Assembly (NCBI GenBank): GCA_039707465.1
Contig: CM077643.1
Location: 321,475,919 to 321,539,918, forward strand
Length of the DNA: 64,000 nt
Direction: 5' to 3'
From: Rhabdophis nuchalis
Lineage: Eukaryota; Chordata; Lepidosauria; Squamata; Natricidae
This document shows, piece by piece, positions 45,086 to 56,475 of this stretch. The notes under the pieces were generated by a model. It saw only the letters and a program-made list of their open reading frames with translations. It searched no databases and had not been told where the DNA came from. Positions within the stretch are counted from its first letter, which is position 1. Every line of letters starts with the position of its first letter. The position numbers and the translations under genes are program-made.

Positions 45086-46185
45086 ATAATAATAATAAAT
45101 AATAATAATAATTTTATTTTTAAACCGCACCCTCTCCCCACAGGGACCCGGGGCGGTGCACAGGCAGAATAAAAACAGTCAAAAAATACATACATTTCAT
45201 AAAAAACAATTAAACCAACCCTGTGCTAAAAATTCGCTAAAAATGTGCTACCCCATTAAAAAACCCCAAAGACAGAGAGACTATCCTAGGCCGGCCAGAC
45301 AGAAGAAGTGTGTTTTTAGCTTGAGACGGAAGGAGCGGAGGTCAGTGGTCATCCTGATATCGGGGGGAAGGTCGTTCCAGAGGGCCGGGCCCGCCACAGA
45401 GAGAGCCCTTCCCCTGGGAGTCGCCCGCTGACAGAGTCTAGTGGACGGCACCCGGAGAAGTCCCTCTCTGTGGGAGCGGATCGGCCGTGAGGATGTATGG
45501 GGCAGGATCCGATCCCGCAGATAGCTAGGTCCCGAGCCATGGAGCACTTTGAAGATGATAACTAACACCTTGAAGCGCACCCGGAAGACGACAGGTAGCC
45601 AGTGCAGCTCGCGCAAGAGCGGTGTTATGTGGGTCGACCTAGTGGTCCCCATAATTGCTCGCGCGGCTGCATTCTGGACTAGCTGAAGCCTCCGGGTGCA
45701 CCTCAAGGGGAGCCCCATGTAGAGAGAGTTGCAATAGTCCAGTCGGGATGTCACGAGAGCATGAGTGACTGTGCGAAGGGCGTCCCGATCCAATAGGGGG
45801 CGCAATTGGCGAACCAGGCGAACCTGGTAAAACGCCCTCCTGGCCACGGCTGTCACTTGATCTTCCATGGACAGCCGGGCATCCAGGAGGACACCCAAAT
45901 TGCGCGCCCCATCCACAGGGGCAAGATGTTCGCCCCCTATGGCCAGCGATGGAGTGAGCTGGTTGAATCGGGCAGCCGGAAACCACAGCCACTCGGTCTT
46001 GGTCGGGTTGAGTCTGAGTCCGTTCCTTCCCATCCAGATCCGTACGGCTTCCAGGCACTGGCACATCACCGCTACGGCATCGTTGGGGTGGTTTGGGGTG
46101 GAAATATACAACTGAGTATCATCAGCGTAAAGATGGTACTCCACCCCAAAACCCCATACACGGCCCTTGGGCTGTTGGCTTCACA
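45086..46185 (-). mobile_element. L2-type LINE, 5'-truncated, with open RT C-terminus
   Basis: The minus strand is open for 287 codons (46144 down to 45281). It carries YADDTQLYIS at the RT active site, then NGLRLNPTKTEWL, RNLGVLLDARLSMEDQV, SRLDYCNSLYMGLPL and LLRELHWLPV, all diagnostic of L2-clade reverse transcriptases. The 3'UTR follows (cggtgcacaggcagaataaa on +), ending in an ATT microsatellite (45086-45118 on +). The endonuclease and the first half of RT are missing. The open frame suggests a fairly recent insertion. It ends about 145 bases before AFDN exon 5, antisense to the gene. Confidence 0.88.
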
Positions 46186-46329
46186 TTAATGTTTATATTA
46201 ATGTGAATATTACATACAATATCACACACACACTTCAGTATAGAAAGTATATGTTTTATATTACTGTTTTTAAGGAAAACTAATATGTACTTGCATATTT
46301 TGAATAATCCTTGAAATTTCTTTTGGCAG

Positions 46330-46490
46330 TGAAAACTCTCGTCTTGCAGCAGAAGTCTACAAAGATATGCCTGAGACCAGTTTCACTCGAACAATATCCA
46401 ACCCAGAAGTGGTAATGAAACGGCGGAGACAACAGAAGCTAGAAAAAAGAATGCAAGAATTTCGGAGTTCTGATGGCAGGCCAGATTCAG
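46330..46490 (+). CDS. AFDN: Afadin exon 5 (residues 200-254)
   Basis: Encodes ENSRLAAEVYKDMPETSFTR and the following segment to RPDSG, including a basic helix (KRRRQQKLEKRMQEF). It matches mammalian afadin almost exactly and leads into RA2. The acceptor is ttttggcag. It ends tcag in phase 1 before a weak donor, gtggaa. Reading through the donor would add a few residues and stop (GGSLD then TAA). Confidence 0.94.
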
Positions 46491-46620
46491 GTGGAAGTTT
46501 AGATTAAAAACAAGGAATTTATTTGATGTTTGGATGTCTAGCAGGAGTATTCTATGAAATTCATGAAATAAATCAAATCTTATATGGTACATATAACTTG
46601 AATTAATAATTTATTTTTAG

Positions 46621-46778
46621 GTGGAACACTAAGAATTTATGCAGATAGTTTGAAACCAAATATACCATACAAGACAATCCTACTGTCTACTACAGATACT
46701 GCAGATTTTGCAGTTATTGAGGCCCTGGAGAAGTACAGCCTAGAAAAGGAAAATCCCAAGGATTATTGCATTGCCCGT
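46621..46778 (+). CDS. AFDN: Afadin exon 6 (RA2, residues 254-306)
   Basis: Encodes GTLRIYADSLKPNIPYKTIL and on to KDYCIAR, the first half of the second Ras-association domain. The acceptor is ttatttttag, after a short 130-base intron. It ends in phase 0 before gtgagt. Small differences from mammals (TDTADFAVIEALEKYS) are conservative. Confidence 0.95.
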
Positions 46779-47651
46779 GTGAGTAAATTAATGAAAGAAA
46801 ATAGTGTGAAACTAATTAACTTTCTTTGCAGTCTTTCAATGCTATCTCATTTGAATTTTATACCTGCTATTTTACATTATTATTGACAAGAGAACACTTT
46901 TGTTTCTTAGCCAATACACAGTGTTAACACAGTAAATGTTTTGTCTCTCATTTGATTTGGCTATTAGTAGTCAAGTAGTAATTTAAAATAAGAGTTATTC
47001 TGGACTGGTTAAATTAGTTAAATGATTTGTTTTTCCTTGCTATAATTTCTCCATGACTCCCAGAGCAACTTTAATAAAGCACGCAATGGAATAGACATAT
47101 ACAAATAAATAAACTATTTTCAAGATAATTGTTTTGAAATTAAAGTTTTTGCAGGACCCATGTTCAATTTGCGTTATGGAGGAGGTAGCTCTGTAGACAT
47201 TAAGGAATTATACAAACACATTTATACTTAACAAAAAAGTAATTCCTTTGCTTTCTCCATCTTTATGCCTCTTTCACCTTCTCAGAATCTTATGTATTTC
47301 TCAGATGATCCCAAATCTATGAATTTTGCTTTAACATGAGATATATAGGTAGGAAGAAGGACCCTATTGTTCTGTTTTACTTAGTAAAAACATGCATCGT
47401 GCCCTAACCTGGGATTATTAGAAAGAGCTAATTCTCGACTGTCTGTGGATTGGTGTTTGTCATACTTCAGCTATATTATATCTGTTCTCCCTTTTCTACT
47501 TTGTAATACTGAAACTTGGAAATAAGAGTTATGCTTAAAACATTGTCTTTCAGTAGCAAATTAAACTGAAGCATACCAGTGTAGATTGAAGCATGATATT
47601 ACAAATAATATGGAAATTTTCTATGTTACTTATACCCTGCCTTTTCTTTAG
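46779..47651 (+). other. AFDN intron 6, nothing recognised
   Basis: AT-rich intron without an identifiable repeat or coding element. Confidence 0.55.
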
Positions 47652-47763
47652 GTCATGCTTCCTCCTGGTGCTCAACATTCTGATGATAGCGGTGCTAAGG
47701 AATCTATCCTTGATGATGACGAGTGTCCACTTCAAATATTCAGGGAATGGCCAAGTGATAAAG
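47652..47763 (+). CDS. AFDN: Afadin exon 7 (RA2, residues 307-344)
   Basis: Encodes VMLPPGAQHSDDSGAKESIL, an acidic DDDE turn and PLQIFREWPSDK, the second half of RA2. The acceptor is cttttctttag. It ends in phase 1 before gtaact. Confidence 0.95.
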
Positions 47764-48228
47764 GTAACTTAGTTTTTTAAAGTATGTAACACAACTTAGT
47801 GATTATTTTGACACATTAATGAGTTGTAAACAAATCGGAAGGGTCTGAGATTAGTACCCAGACTTTTGGTTAAATAACAAAAGACTTTCTTGAAGCATCT
47901 GAATCTGAATTGAGATATTGTAAGTTCCTCAGTGACTGAACAGTCAAACAGTCCAAAGTATTTGTATGACTTAAAAAAGAAAAGGACTGTATAGTGTAAT
48001 TTGTGTAGGCTACAAACTACATACCAATATGTAGTACTAAATAAAAGTTGGTAGTACATCTGAATGGAATTGGATTTTGTAATGAAGCTGCGTGTGATAG
48101 AGAATTAATTTTAATTTTGTAACTTGTAATAGACAATATGACTGCCATTGGCTATTTAGTGTAATTTATTTATGCTTCTATTTTTCTAGGTCACATTCAA
48201 ATGATCTGTTTATGATTCTGTATTTTAG

Positions 48229-48387
48229 GAATATTAGTCTTTCAGTTAAAAAGGCGGCCACCTGATTATGTCCCAAAGAAGCTGAAAAAGCAAGTTGATG
48301 TAAAGCTATTAAAAGGAAAGGAAAGATCTGGTTATGGCTCTTCTCTTCCACCTGAGAAACTACCTTACCTGGTTGAACTAAGTCCAG
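48229..48387 (+). CDS. AFDN: Afadin exon 8 (end of RA2 and linker, residues 344-397)
   Basis: Encodes GILVFQLKRRPPDYVPKK, a basic linker and LPPEKLPYLVELSP. The RA2 end is conserved. The lysine-rich linker (LKKQVDVKLLKGKERSGYGS) differs from mammals and is slightly shorter. It ends in phase 1 before a strong gtaaga donor. Confidence 0.95.
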
Positions 48388-49622
48388 GTAAGAATTATGT
48401 TATTAAAATGTTGTTTATGTTTGGAGTGATTGACTTTCAGAATTACTCTTGACAATGTCTGAGACTTCCAATCTGGGGTGTATGTATGTGATTTGCACAC
48501 CTTGACATAAAAGAAGAGAGATGGATGATATTATTTGTGTTTTTCTGGGTTAGCTGGAGAAAGCCATTGGAGCTTTTTTGCATAATGTTAAATATTTTAG
48601 ATAATTTATATCTACACAGAACCAGAGTAAGAATTGTTATACATATTTGGTCTACAATCTTTGTGTTTCTGAAGTATAGCAATAGTAAAATAATTTCCTT
48701 AAAGTCTGATGGCCAGGCCACTGTTTTTTCTGGAGGACATCGCATGATCCAGTGTGCCCATGCCTTGCTGGAAAGCATCTTTAGTGCCTACAAAATGAGC
48801 TTGTGGGCCAAAAATGATATGGAGGACAAAAGCCATGACTCAGAGAGCTACATGCATGCATTTATTTTACAGTTTTATGCTTTAGTTGTTTGTGCATAAT
48901 GTAAATACTGGGATACTTTCAAAGATTATCATCAGAAGAAAAACAGCTATTTCTAAGATACTCTGTGGTTGTACAAGAATTCATATAGTGGGAATAAGTA
49001 GTGAAATATGTAGAGTGAAAGAACTTTCTCTTTTTTAAAAGTTACGAGTTTCATACCCCCATTATTCCCCCCATTATTCACATGGACCATTGTAGAATAG
49101 AACATTGCTTTCAGATGCAGTCAACTACCAATTGTATTTTAGTGATTGTTTCATAAGATGCTACTTGAAATACTAAATTATTTCCTTTATAACATTAGAA
49201 CAACATGTCACTCCTATACTTCTAAATTCCTGCATTTATAGTTTATTAATTGATAATTGATTGTACTCACTTATTTGTGAATGATCACTGATATGAACAT
49301 AACTTCTAATTAAAATGGAGCAAGTCTTGATTTATTGAAATGCTTGGTTTGCTGAAAGATGATTGTGAAGAACGATTCTTCTATGAGTATTCACCAGGCA
49401 TATTTGACATGGTCACAGCAGAAATGTGGAAGAAATCATTAAAAATAAAGGGATTAATTTTAAGGAGATAAGGGCAGGGGACTGAAAAGGGAAAGTACAT
49501 GAGAGATTCTATATGAATGATGTGGTCTTCAGAATCCTACGTTTTAATAACAAAAGTACAGAATGATTCTTTTATTAAGCATTAAATATATAATGGTGCA
49601 TAGTTTTAAAGATTATTGATGC
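48388..49622 (+). other. AFDN intron 8, first part, nothing recognised
   Basis: Mostly AT-rich. A patch at about 48700-48860 has higher GC and is open on the + strand, but matches no family I know. Confidence 0.45.
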
Positions 49623-49830
49623 TATAGCAATAGCTTTTAGACTTATATACCACTTCACAGTGCTTTACAGCCGTTTCTAAGCGGTTTACAGAGTCAGTAT
49701 ATTGCCCCCAACAATCTCATTTCACCTACCTTGGAAGAATGGAAGGTTGAGTCAACTTTTGAGCCTGGTTAGATTCAACCTGCCCAATTCAGGCAGCTGG
49801 CAGTCAGCAGAGGTAGCCTGTAGTACTGTG
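49623..49830 (-). repeat. tRNA-derived SINE, reverse copy
   Basis: Same family as 15815-16013 and 20040-20277: ctatagcaatag tail on the left, 'gcggtttacagagtcagtat' body, and tRNA-like head on the right. Confidence 0.75.
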
Positions 49831-49837
49831 AGTCCCC

Positions 49838-50033
49838 AACCCTGATCCACAGACTGGTACCAGTCCACAGCCTATTGAGAATCAGGCTGTACAAGCAGTG
49901 AGCAATGGTATGAAGCTTCATTTGTACATGCGTGAGAGCTACTGTAGGTTGCATGTGCAAAACCATCCCTTCCCCCAGTCTCTGCTGCCAGGCAATGGAG
50001 CAAGATAGATTATGGATCGCTGTGCTATATAGC
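49838..50033. mobile_element. hAT-like MITE fragment
   Basis: It begins agtccccaaccctgatccac and carries 'gactggtaccagtccacagc', the start typical of hAT MITEs and shared in part with 52239-52426. The right end is not clear. Confidence 0.45.
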
Positions 50034-50294
50034 ACGTGAGAATGATCAGTATTAAAATTTTTGTGACATCATGAATGGTAATGGACCTGGATGTTTTTCA
50101 TCAGTAAACTCACCTTGGATTAGCTACAAATTTGGCCAGTCACAAATTGTCAGCCTACATCAAGAGACTTTTATTACTGGGTGACATTTGAAATGCTCAG
50201 CATGTTATAGGGCGCCCACTAAATAACTGGCAGTGATGACTATGGTCAATTATAAACTACCCTTTTACCAGAAGACAATGTGATGATGCTACTA

Positions 50295-51644
50295 CCATGT
50301 TTCCCCAAAAATACGACATGGTCTTATATTTTTTTGACCTACGAAATATGGCCTTGGGATTATTAGAGGAGGAGGGCTTATTATTTTCTAGTGCAGGCAA
50401 GAAGCAAGGCATGCCTTTTACCTTTCCAGCTCCGTCACATTCCTTGCCATTGTGTCCAGGGAAGCCGCTGGTAAAAAAGCTCCCCTTCTCGCGAGTTCTA
50501 TCAAACTACTTGAACTCGCGAGAAGGGTTTTTTTTTTTAACCAGGAGCTTTCCTGGATACAATGGTGAGGACTGCGGCAGACCTGGAAAGGTAAGAGGCG
50601 TGCCTCGCAGCCCAACACTGCCCACCCCACCCCAATGATAAAGGCAGCCTGCTTGCTTCCCTTCCCCGCCATCCCTTTAGCGAGGGGTGGGCAGAGAAGC
50701 GAGGCGTGGCTCTTACCTTTCCAGCTCCGTCGCATTCCTTGGTATTGTGTCCAGGGAAGCTGCTGGTAAAAAAGAAACCCTTCTCGCGAGTGCTATCAAA
50801 CTTCTTGAACTCGTGAGAAGGTGTTTTTTTTTAAACCAGGGGCTTTCCTGGACACAATAGCGAGGACCGCGGCAGACCTGGAAAGGTAAGAGGTGTGCCT
50901 CACAACCCAACACCGCCTACCTCACCCCAATGGTAAAGGAAGCCTGCCTGCTTCCCTTCCCCATCATCCCTTTAGTGAGGGGTGGGGAGAGAAGCGAGGC
51001 GTGGCTCTTACCTTTTCAGCTCCGTTGCATTCCTTGCTATTGTGTCCAGGGAAGCTGCTGGTAAAAAAACAACCCTTCTTGTGAGTCCTATCAAACCTCT
51101 TGAACTCGTGAGAAGGTTGTGTTTTTTTAAACCAGGGGCTTTCCTGGACACAATAGTGAGGACCGCGGCAGACCTGGAATGGTAAGAAGCGTGCCTAACA
51201 ACCCAACACCGTCCACGTCGCCCCAATGGTAAAGGCAGCCTGCCTGATTCCCTTCCCCACCGTCCCTTTAGTGGGGGGAGGGAGAAGTGAGGCGCACCTC
51301 TTACCTGTCCAGCCCAGCTGCATTCCTTGCCCTTTTGTCTAGTGAATCATGAGTTCAACTCGCGAGGTTTTAAACCCCACTTCCCCCCCCCCCTCACTAA
51401 AGGGATGTTAGGGAAGGGAACTAGGCAGGCTGCCTTTATGTTTGCGGTGGGATGGGACGTGTTTTTTTGCATGAGAGGGAACAGACGACGTGTGTGATCT
51501 CATTGCTGGCCTGCCGCTGTTTTTGCGGCGGGCTCTTTTTGAGCTTAAATAGTTCGGGGGGGCTTATTTTGGGGGGAGGGCTCATTGTGGTGCCGAAAAG
51601 CCCGATTGGGCTTATTAGCAGGACGTATTTTGGGGGAAACACGG
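50295..51644. mobile_element. TA-flanked inverted-repeat element made of tandem palindromic units
   Basis: The left end ccatgtttccccaaaaatac and the right end gtattttgggggaaacacgg are inverted, with TA on both sides (50293-50294, 51645-51646). Inside are about three and a half tandem units of about 295 bp; the 'ccagctccgt'-type block recurs near 50427, 50721, 51017 and 51308. Each unit is itself an inverted repeat (gtgtccagggaagc matched by gctttcctggacacaa). Open frames on both strands follow the repeat and have no domain. Confidence 0.75.
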
Positions 51645-51646
51645 TA

Positions 51647-52230
51647 CTACCTTTCAAGCATTCTCTCTACTGTTACCTTCAGTGCATATTAGATGAAAAA
51701 TTTCATTTGAAATAAAAATTATTCATGAGACTTTAGCATTTTATTTCTGCAGTATCTGCTTTTTAAATTAAAGTAATAGAACAAAATAAAATAAAATATA
51801 CTGTTTATGTGTATGTCAGGGAAAGTATCTACAGTACCTAGGGTAAGGCTGACCCATACTCTATTTTTCAACACTTTATCTGATTAAAATCATGAGTTTT
51901 GGGACACGAATGAGACCAAAAATGTATGTAAGTGAAGGAAAATCTATTGAAAGCAAAAAGCAGCATTGCACAATGTTAACATGTATCCAGGTTTTTTGAA
52001 ATGTTGAGAAGTTCAAGATTAAAAAAAAAAATCTAGATTCTTTTCCTATCCATGTTTATATACATAGAGATGCATAAGCATATATTAACATGTGCATGTA
52101 TTATATACACATTATGATGTATATCTTCATCCAACTATTCTTGACCTCCACAATTTAGTAAGTATGTATTGATACTAGGATTTTAATTGAATCCTTTTCC
52201 TACAATATGTTTAAAATCTACTTAATGTAC
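51647..52230 (+). other. AFDN intron 8, nothing recognised
   Basis: AT-rich sequence only. Confidence 0.5.
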
Positions 52231-52238
52231 TGTATAGT

Positions 52239-52426
52239 ATGGGTTCCCAACCCTCAGTCCAGGTACTGGTACCAGTCTGAGGCATTCCAGAAACCAGGCT
52301 GCGCAAACAAGCAAAGGCCCATCCTTGGGATGTGGGCAGCACATGAAACCACACCCCCTCTGTTCCATGGAAAAACCTCTCTCCATGGAATCAATCCCTG
52401 GTACCCAAAAGGTTTGGGACCACAGC
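52239..52426. mobile_element. hAT-like MITE with perfect 8-bp target duplication
   Basis: The left end gggttcccaaccctc and the right end ggtttgggaccacagc are inverted. The 8-mer tgtatagt is present on both sides (52231-52238 and 52427-52434). Non-coding. Confidence 0.78.
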
Positions 52427-52678
52427 TGTATAGTATCTTCTTTGCTTAAGGAAATGACTTTTTAATGTTTCTGATTAGGAAATGTAGACAAATGGCAAAA
52501 AGAAAACTAATCATTTGAATTTTTAGGTTTACTTGATGATTTCCTTAAAACTTTAGTTAATTGAACACATACTGTATCTGCTAAGTTGCTGAGACCACAT
52601 AATTGGAACTTTTATTTTTTCCAGAACTGAGTTTACAACTGCATTGGTTTCTGGTCTGTTCCAAAATACTATAAACCA

Positions 52679-52900
52679 GTGGTTCCCAATGTGGGCCCCA
52701 GGCCCCAGAGGGGGTCAATTTGATTTTTAATGGGGACAATTTGAAACTTGTTTAAACCAAATTAATGCCCTTTTAGGCTTCCTCCGCGCAAGTAAAGTTC
52801 ACTTTTTGACTAAAGTAAGAATTATATGTCACCGGGGCCGGGGGATATCAGGATTTTAAAGATTCTTAGGTGGGGCATGGCCTGCAAGTTAGAATATTTT
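52679..52900. mobile_element. hAT-like element, left end only
   Basis: It begins cagtggttcccaatgtgggc, a typical hAT-type terminus. No matching right end or target duplication was found, so the extent is approximate. Confidence 0.45.
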
Positions 52901-54007
52901 CCTCACAGGTAATTGTCTTATATTCATTAAGACTTTTTCTAATCACTGGATGACAATTTTAACCTTCCTTTAGCCCTAAGGACTTTGCTTTGGTATTTTA
53001 TCATTTATCATTGTCACTGCTTCCTATTTTATTGCTATCATGTTTGTAAATTCTGAATTGTTTTCAGTTGAAAAGAGAAAGAAAAATAGTTTTTAGTCTT
53101 TTAGTAGGAGCAATTATGCATTTAATTTGATAGCTTTCATTATGGATTGAATTATACTATAGATTAAACTGTTTAGTTAGTAAAATGTCTTTTACATAGA
53201 TTATGTTGTGTGACTAAATTAATAGTAGTTTTTAATAGAAATTTTTTCAAACAGTATACTAGTTCTAAAATTTTTAGAATAGAAAATATAGCATTAGATA
53301 CCAATTTGAATTCTACTGCAATTTTTCTGTCCCCTAAGAGTTATGTAGGGCATAATTTATTGATTTTTGTGTGTGCAGTCAATCAAATGTATAATAAATC
53401 TCATTGAAAAAAATAGCAACACATTGAATAGATAATTTATTGATTATTGATTGACAATATGTAAGTTAATTTATTGAAATGGAATTTTATCCAAGCTGAT
53501 TTATCTTTTTATAGAAAAAGTTATATTAAAAATAACAATTTGTTTAAAAAATTGTCTAATTCATTTTTAATGGTTCATTGCACAGTCAGCCAGATGATCA
53601 GATTGGATTTGGCATTTTTATTCTATCGAGCATTATTGATTTTATTTATTATTTTAATATAATTATTAATAGAATTAATTAATAAAACTATAATTTTATT
53701 ACATTGATGTTAGTTTGAGTTGTCCCTCTATAATTGAAGGCTAGGGAATTGAGGACATTATGTCAGCAAAGCTACTTTTAAATTTTTAATATTTTTAATG
53801 CATGGAATTATTGGTGAACTGGAATAGAGGGAATGAGATATAGCTTTTATATTACAATTAGTATGCTAGCTGTTAGTTGCTATGTTCCATGCCCTATTTA
53901 TTTATTGCATTTATACATTGCCTTTCTCCTGGTGGCTTAAAGTATGATAGATGCAGATATTTCCTCATTTCATTCTCATAGAAATAAATAATTTAAGCTG
54001 AAAAATT
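52901..54007 (+). other. AFDN intron 8, nothing recognised
   Basis: Very AT-rich DNA without coding or repeat signature. Confidence 0.5.
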
Positions 54008-54015
54008 GACTAGGC

Positions 54016-54350
54016 CAGTGGTGGGCAAACTCATTGGTCAACAGAGCCAAATATCAACAATACAATGATTGAAATCCCCCTCGCGTTCCTCTTCTTCTCG
54101 GAAAACATAGGCGTATGTGCACAATAATACAATTACAGCCTCGGAGACTGCAGAAGCTTCCTTTCCAAAGCCCTCTGAGCAAGGAAGAGCCAGTTGGGAG
54201 AGGGGCTCCGGGCTGTAATTGTATGGCACGCACCTATGTTTTCCACGTAGTGGGGCTGTGACCGGAAGACAAGGAGCGTGAGGGGGCGCAGCGGAAGAGG
54301 GGGGCCAAAGAGCCGTGTGTGGCTCGCGAGCCGCGGTTTGCCGACCACTG
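54016..54350. mobile_element. hAT-like MITE, 335 bp, perfect 8-bp target duplication
   Basis: It begins cagtggtgggcaaactcat and ends gcggtttgccgaccactg. The flanking gactaggc occurs at 54008-54015 and 54351-54358. The interior is CpG-containing and non-coding; antisense frames across it are fortuitous. Confidence 0.85.
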
Positions 54351-54358
54351 GACTAGGC

Positions 54359-54992
54359 CAAAATTGCTCAGTGAGTTCCATAGTTCATATCTTTGTCAGT
54401 ATACTACTGAAAGCAGAATAAATATATACTTCTGTCAAAAGGACATGAGTAGGTTTTCTCTGCATAAGACATACTTTTCAATATAATGTACATCACATAT
54501 GACAACATTCTGATATTTTGTTATATCTATAATCTGGGGGGAAAATCTTTGGTGAATATATAGTTACAAGACTCTGTGCTTAAATGTATATTATATTATC
54601 CTAGTATAGTTGTAAAAAATAAATGAAAGATAGAACAGTGAGTATAATAAAACAACTGTAATATAAATTATTTTCTTGTGTGTATATACAATCAATGTAT
54701 GACCTTTTTACTTCATTTGGTGATTTTTCTGTGCTTTCTTCTAGCAGCTTGTTGCCAACTACTTAATCATATTAATCCATCCACAACACCAATGTCTATA
54801 TATTCTGTGCAGTTTTTAAAGTTGAAAGTATTAAACGCACTGCATCCTTTTAAATTGAGTAAGTGTTGGTGGCCTACGGTTTCACTCTTTCCTATCTTTT
54901 CTTTTCGCTGCCCTCCTCCGCATGTTCTGCATGGTATCTGTCCTGCTGATGCTGCCTTCACCTGGGTCCTGTGCATGTGTTTCTAATCCCAG
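54359..54992 (+). other. AFDN intron 8, end
   Basis: No repeat recognised. A pyrimidine-rich stretch precedes the optional exon. Confidence 0.5.
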
Positions 54993-55037
54993 GGAGAAGG
55001 AATCACTTTGCCTACTACAACTATCCCAATTATGAAG
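54993..55037 (+). CDS. AFDN: Afadin optional exon (15 residues)
   Basis: Forty-five bases between ttctaatcccag and gtaatt, phase 1 in and out, encode GRRNHFAYYNYPNYE. Mammalian afadin has the near-identical GRRNHFAYYNYHTYE in some isoforms, at exactly this junction between the RA2 linker and DGSDSRDK. It is therefore a conserved alternatively spliced exon; both forms keep the frame. Confidence 0.9.
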
Positions 55038-56160
55038 GTAATTCTATAATTTAATACTGCTGTTTCTCACTAATCACTAAAATTTTGTTCACAAAAAAAG
55101 CTTCTGTCCATTTTGATAACAAATCTTTTGTTTTCCTTCTTTTATTGATAAATAATAAAATAAAATTGTTTTCTTTCTCATACCAAAACAGTCAGGAAAT
55201 AGGATTTTTGAAAGATTATGGTTTTCCTATCTGTCATTGATAATTTCAATGTATTGGGGACGAGTTATTAACTTAAAAAAAAACAATAAATAGGTTGTAC
55301 GCAAACAGTGATTTCGGTCTTTTGTATCATAAATTTCACCAATAAAAAGGTGAAATTACAAATATAGAAAAAGGACACATTTTGGAGATACTGTTTCTGT
55401 TCGTGTATATATGTCTTTGTGTATGTGTGTACATGCACACACACACGCACATACATACACACTTCCCTATCCCCACCCCTTTTTCTTATATGTTTTTATT
55501 ACTATAACTAAATTAAAATTGAGAGCTGATTTGCGCTGAAGCAGAAGCTGCAACTGTGGGAGCAGACTTTATCTGAACTGAAACCAAAAAAATATGTCTA
55601 GGTAATGAGAGCTGACTAGTGCAAAACAGATTTTTTATTTTTAGTGCCTAATCCCAAACTGTAAGTCTTTTCTCAGACTGGTAGCAAACTGTGCTGAGCT
55701 GTTCCAAGAATGGAACATTCCAGAGAACAACTGAAGAATAGCAGTTTCCCGGAAGTTAAATTACCATAGTCTGGAGGGAAACTGGAATGTTTTTGTGCTT
55801 CCTAGGCTTGCATTCTGTTTCATTTGCATTAACATTCTTAACAGAGGATTTGGCTGATTTGCCCTCCTAGTCTTCTTTTTCTCCCCTATGGCTCTTTGCT
55901 GATTTATAGAGGCAGTTTGCATCCCAGGTAAGCTTTGTCTGCATACTACCTTGACATACAATATCCTTACTATACTGTGGATCTAATTGTCTTGTCAATC
56001 TGCTTGTTTACTTGGAGCTCACATAATGATATTTAGTACTACCTTGGGATTTAGTCTTTGACTTTGATAGCATAATATTGATGAGAGAACCAGTCAGAAC
56101 AGTACTAAGTTTGACTGCATTGTGATCATATTCCAGCATCTGGGAGAATTTACTGTCATG
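55038..56160 (+). other. AFDN intron 9, first part
   Basis: AT-rich with a CA/TG microsatellite around 55418-55462. No coding or named repeat was recognised. Confidence 0.5.
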
Positions 56161-56245
56161 GTAATTAAACAATAGAATACAATAGCAGAGTTGGAAGGGA
56201 CCTTGGAGGTCATCTAGTCCAACTCTCTGCCTAGGCAGGAAGCCT
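56161..56245 (-). mobile_element. CR1-type LINE 3' end, reverse orientation
   Basis: The block gagttggaagggaccttgga followed by ggtcatctagtccaac is the reverse complement of the CR1 3'UTR. The minus-strand tail tattctatt fits the CR1 octamer microsatellite. A very short 5'-truncated insertion. Confidence 0.7.
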
Positions 56246-56305
56246 TATACTGGGTCCGTTTGGAGAAGGGCGGGGTATAAATTTAATAAAATAAAATAAA
56301 TATTA
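56246..56305 (+). mobile_element. L2-type 3' tail fragment
   Basis: The sequence ggagaagggcggggtataaa, then tttaataaaataaa, matches the 3' end of the L2 copies at 41888-42290 (reverse) and may be the tail of an L2 or an L2-mobilised SINE. Confidence 0.5.
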
Positions 56306-56343
56306 GTGAGAAAAAATATTTTTTTAAGCTAGGTCTACAACAC

Positions 56344-56475
56344 AGGTATGAAACTCGCCGCATCATGTTGCAATCATGTGATGTATCACAATGTTTTTTT
56401 CCCTTCACGGACTTGGGGTGGGTGTGGCCTTTGTGTGACACATCGAGCCGTGGGCCACAAGTTTGACATCCCTGG
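56344..56475. mobile_element. hAT-like MITE, same family as 5282-5414
   Basis: It begins caggtatgaaactcgc and ends caagtttgacatccctg. The inverted ends and 'catgtgatgtatcac' interior match the family. The target duplication is decayed. Confidence 0.6.

Noticed and set aside
48525..48899. 124-codon + strand open frame in intron 8
   Set aside because: No homology recognised and no splice sites that would add it in frame to AFDN. The first half is T-rich intronic sequence.
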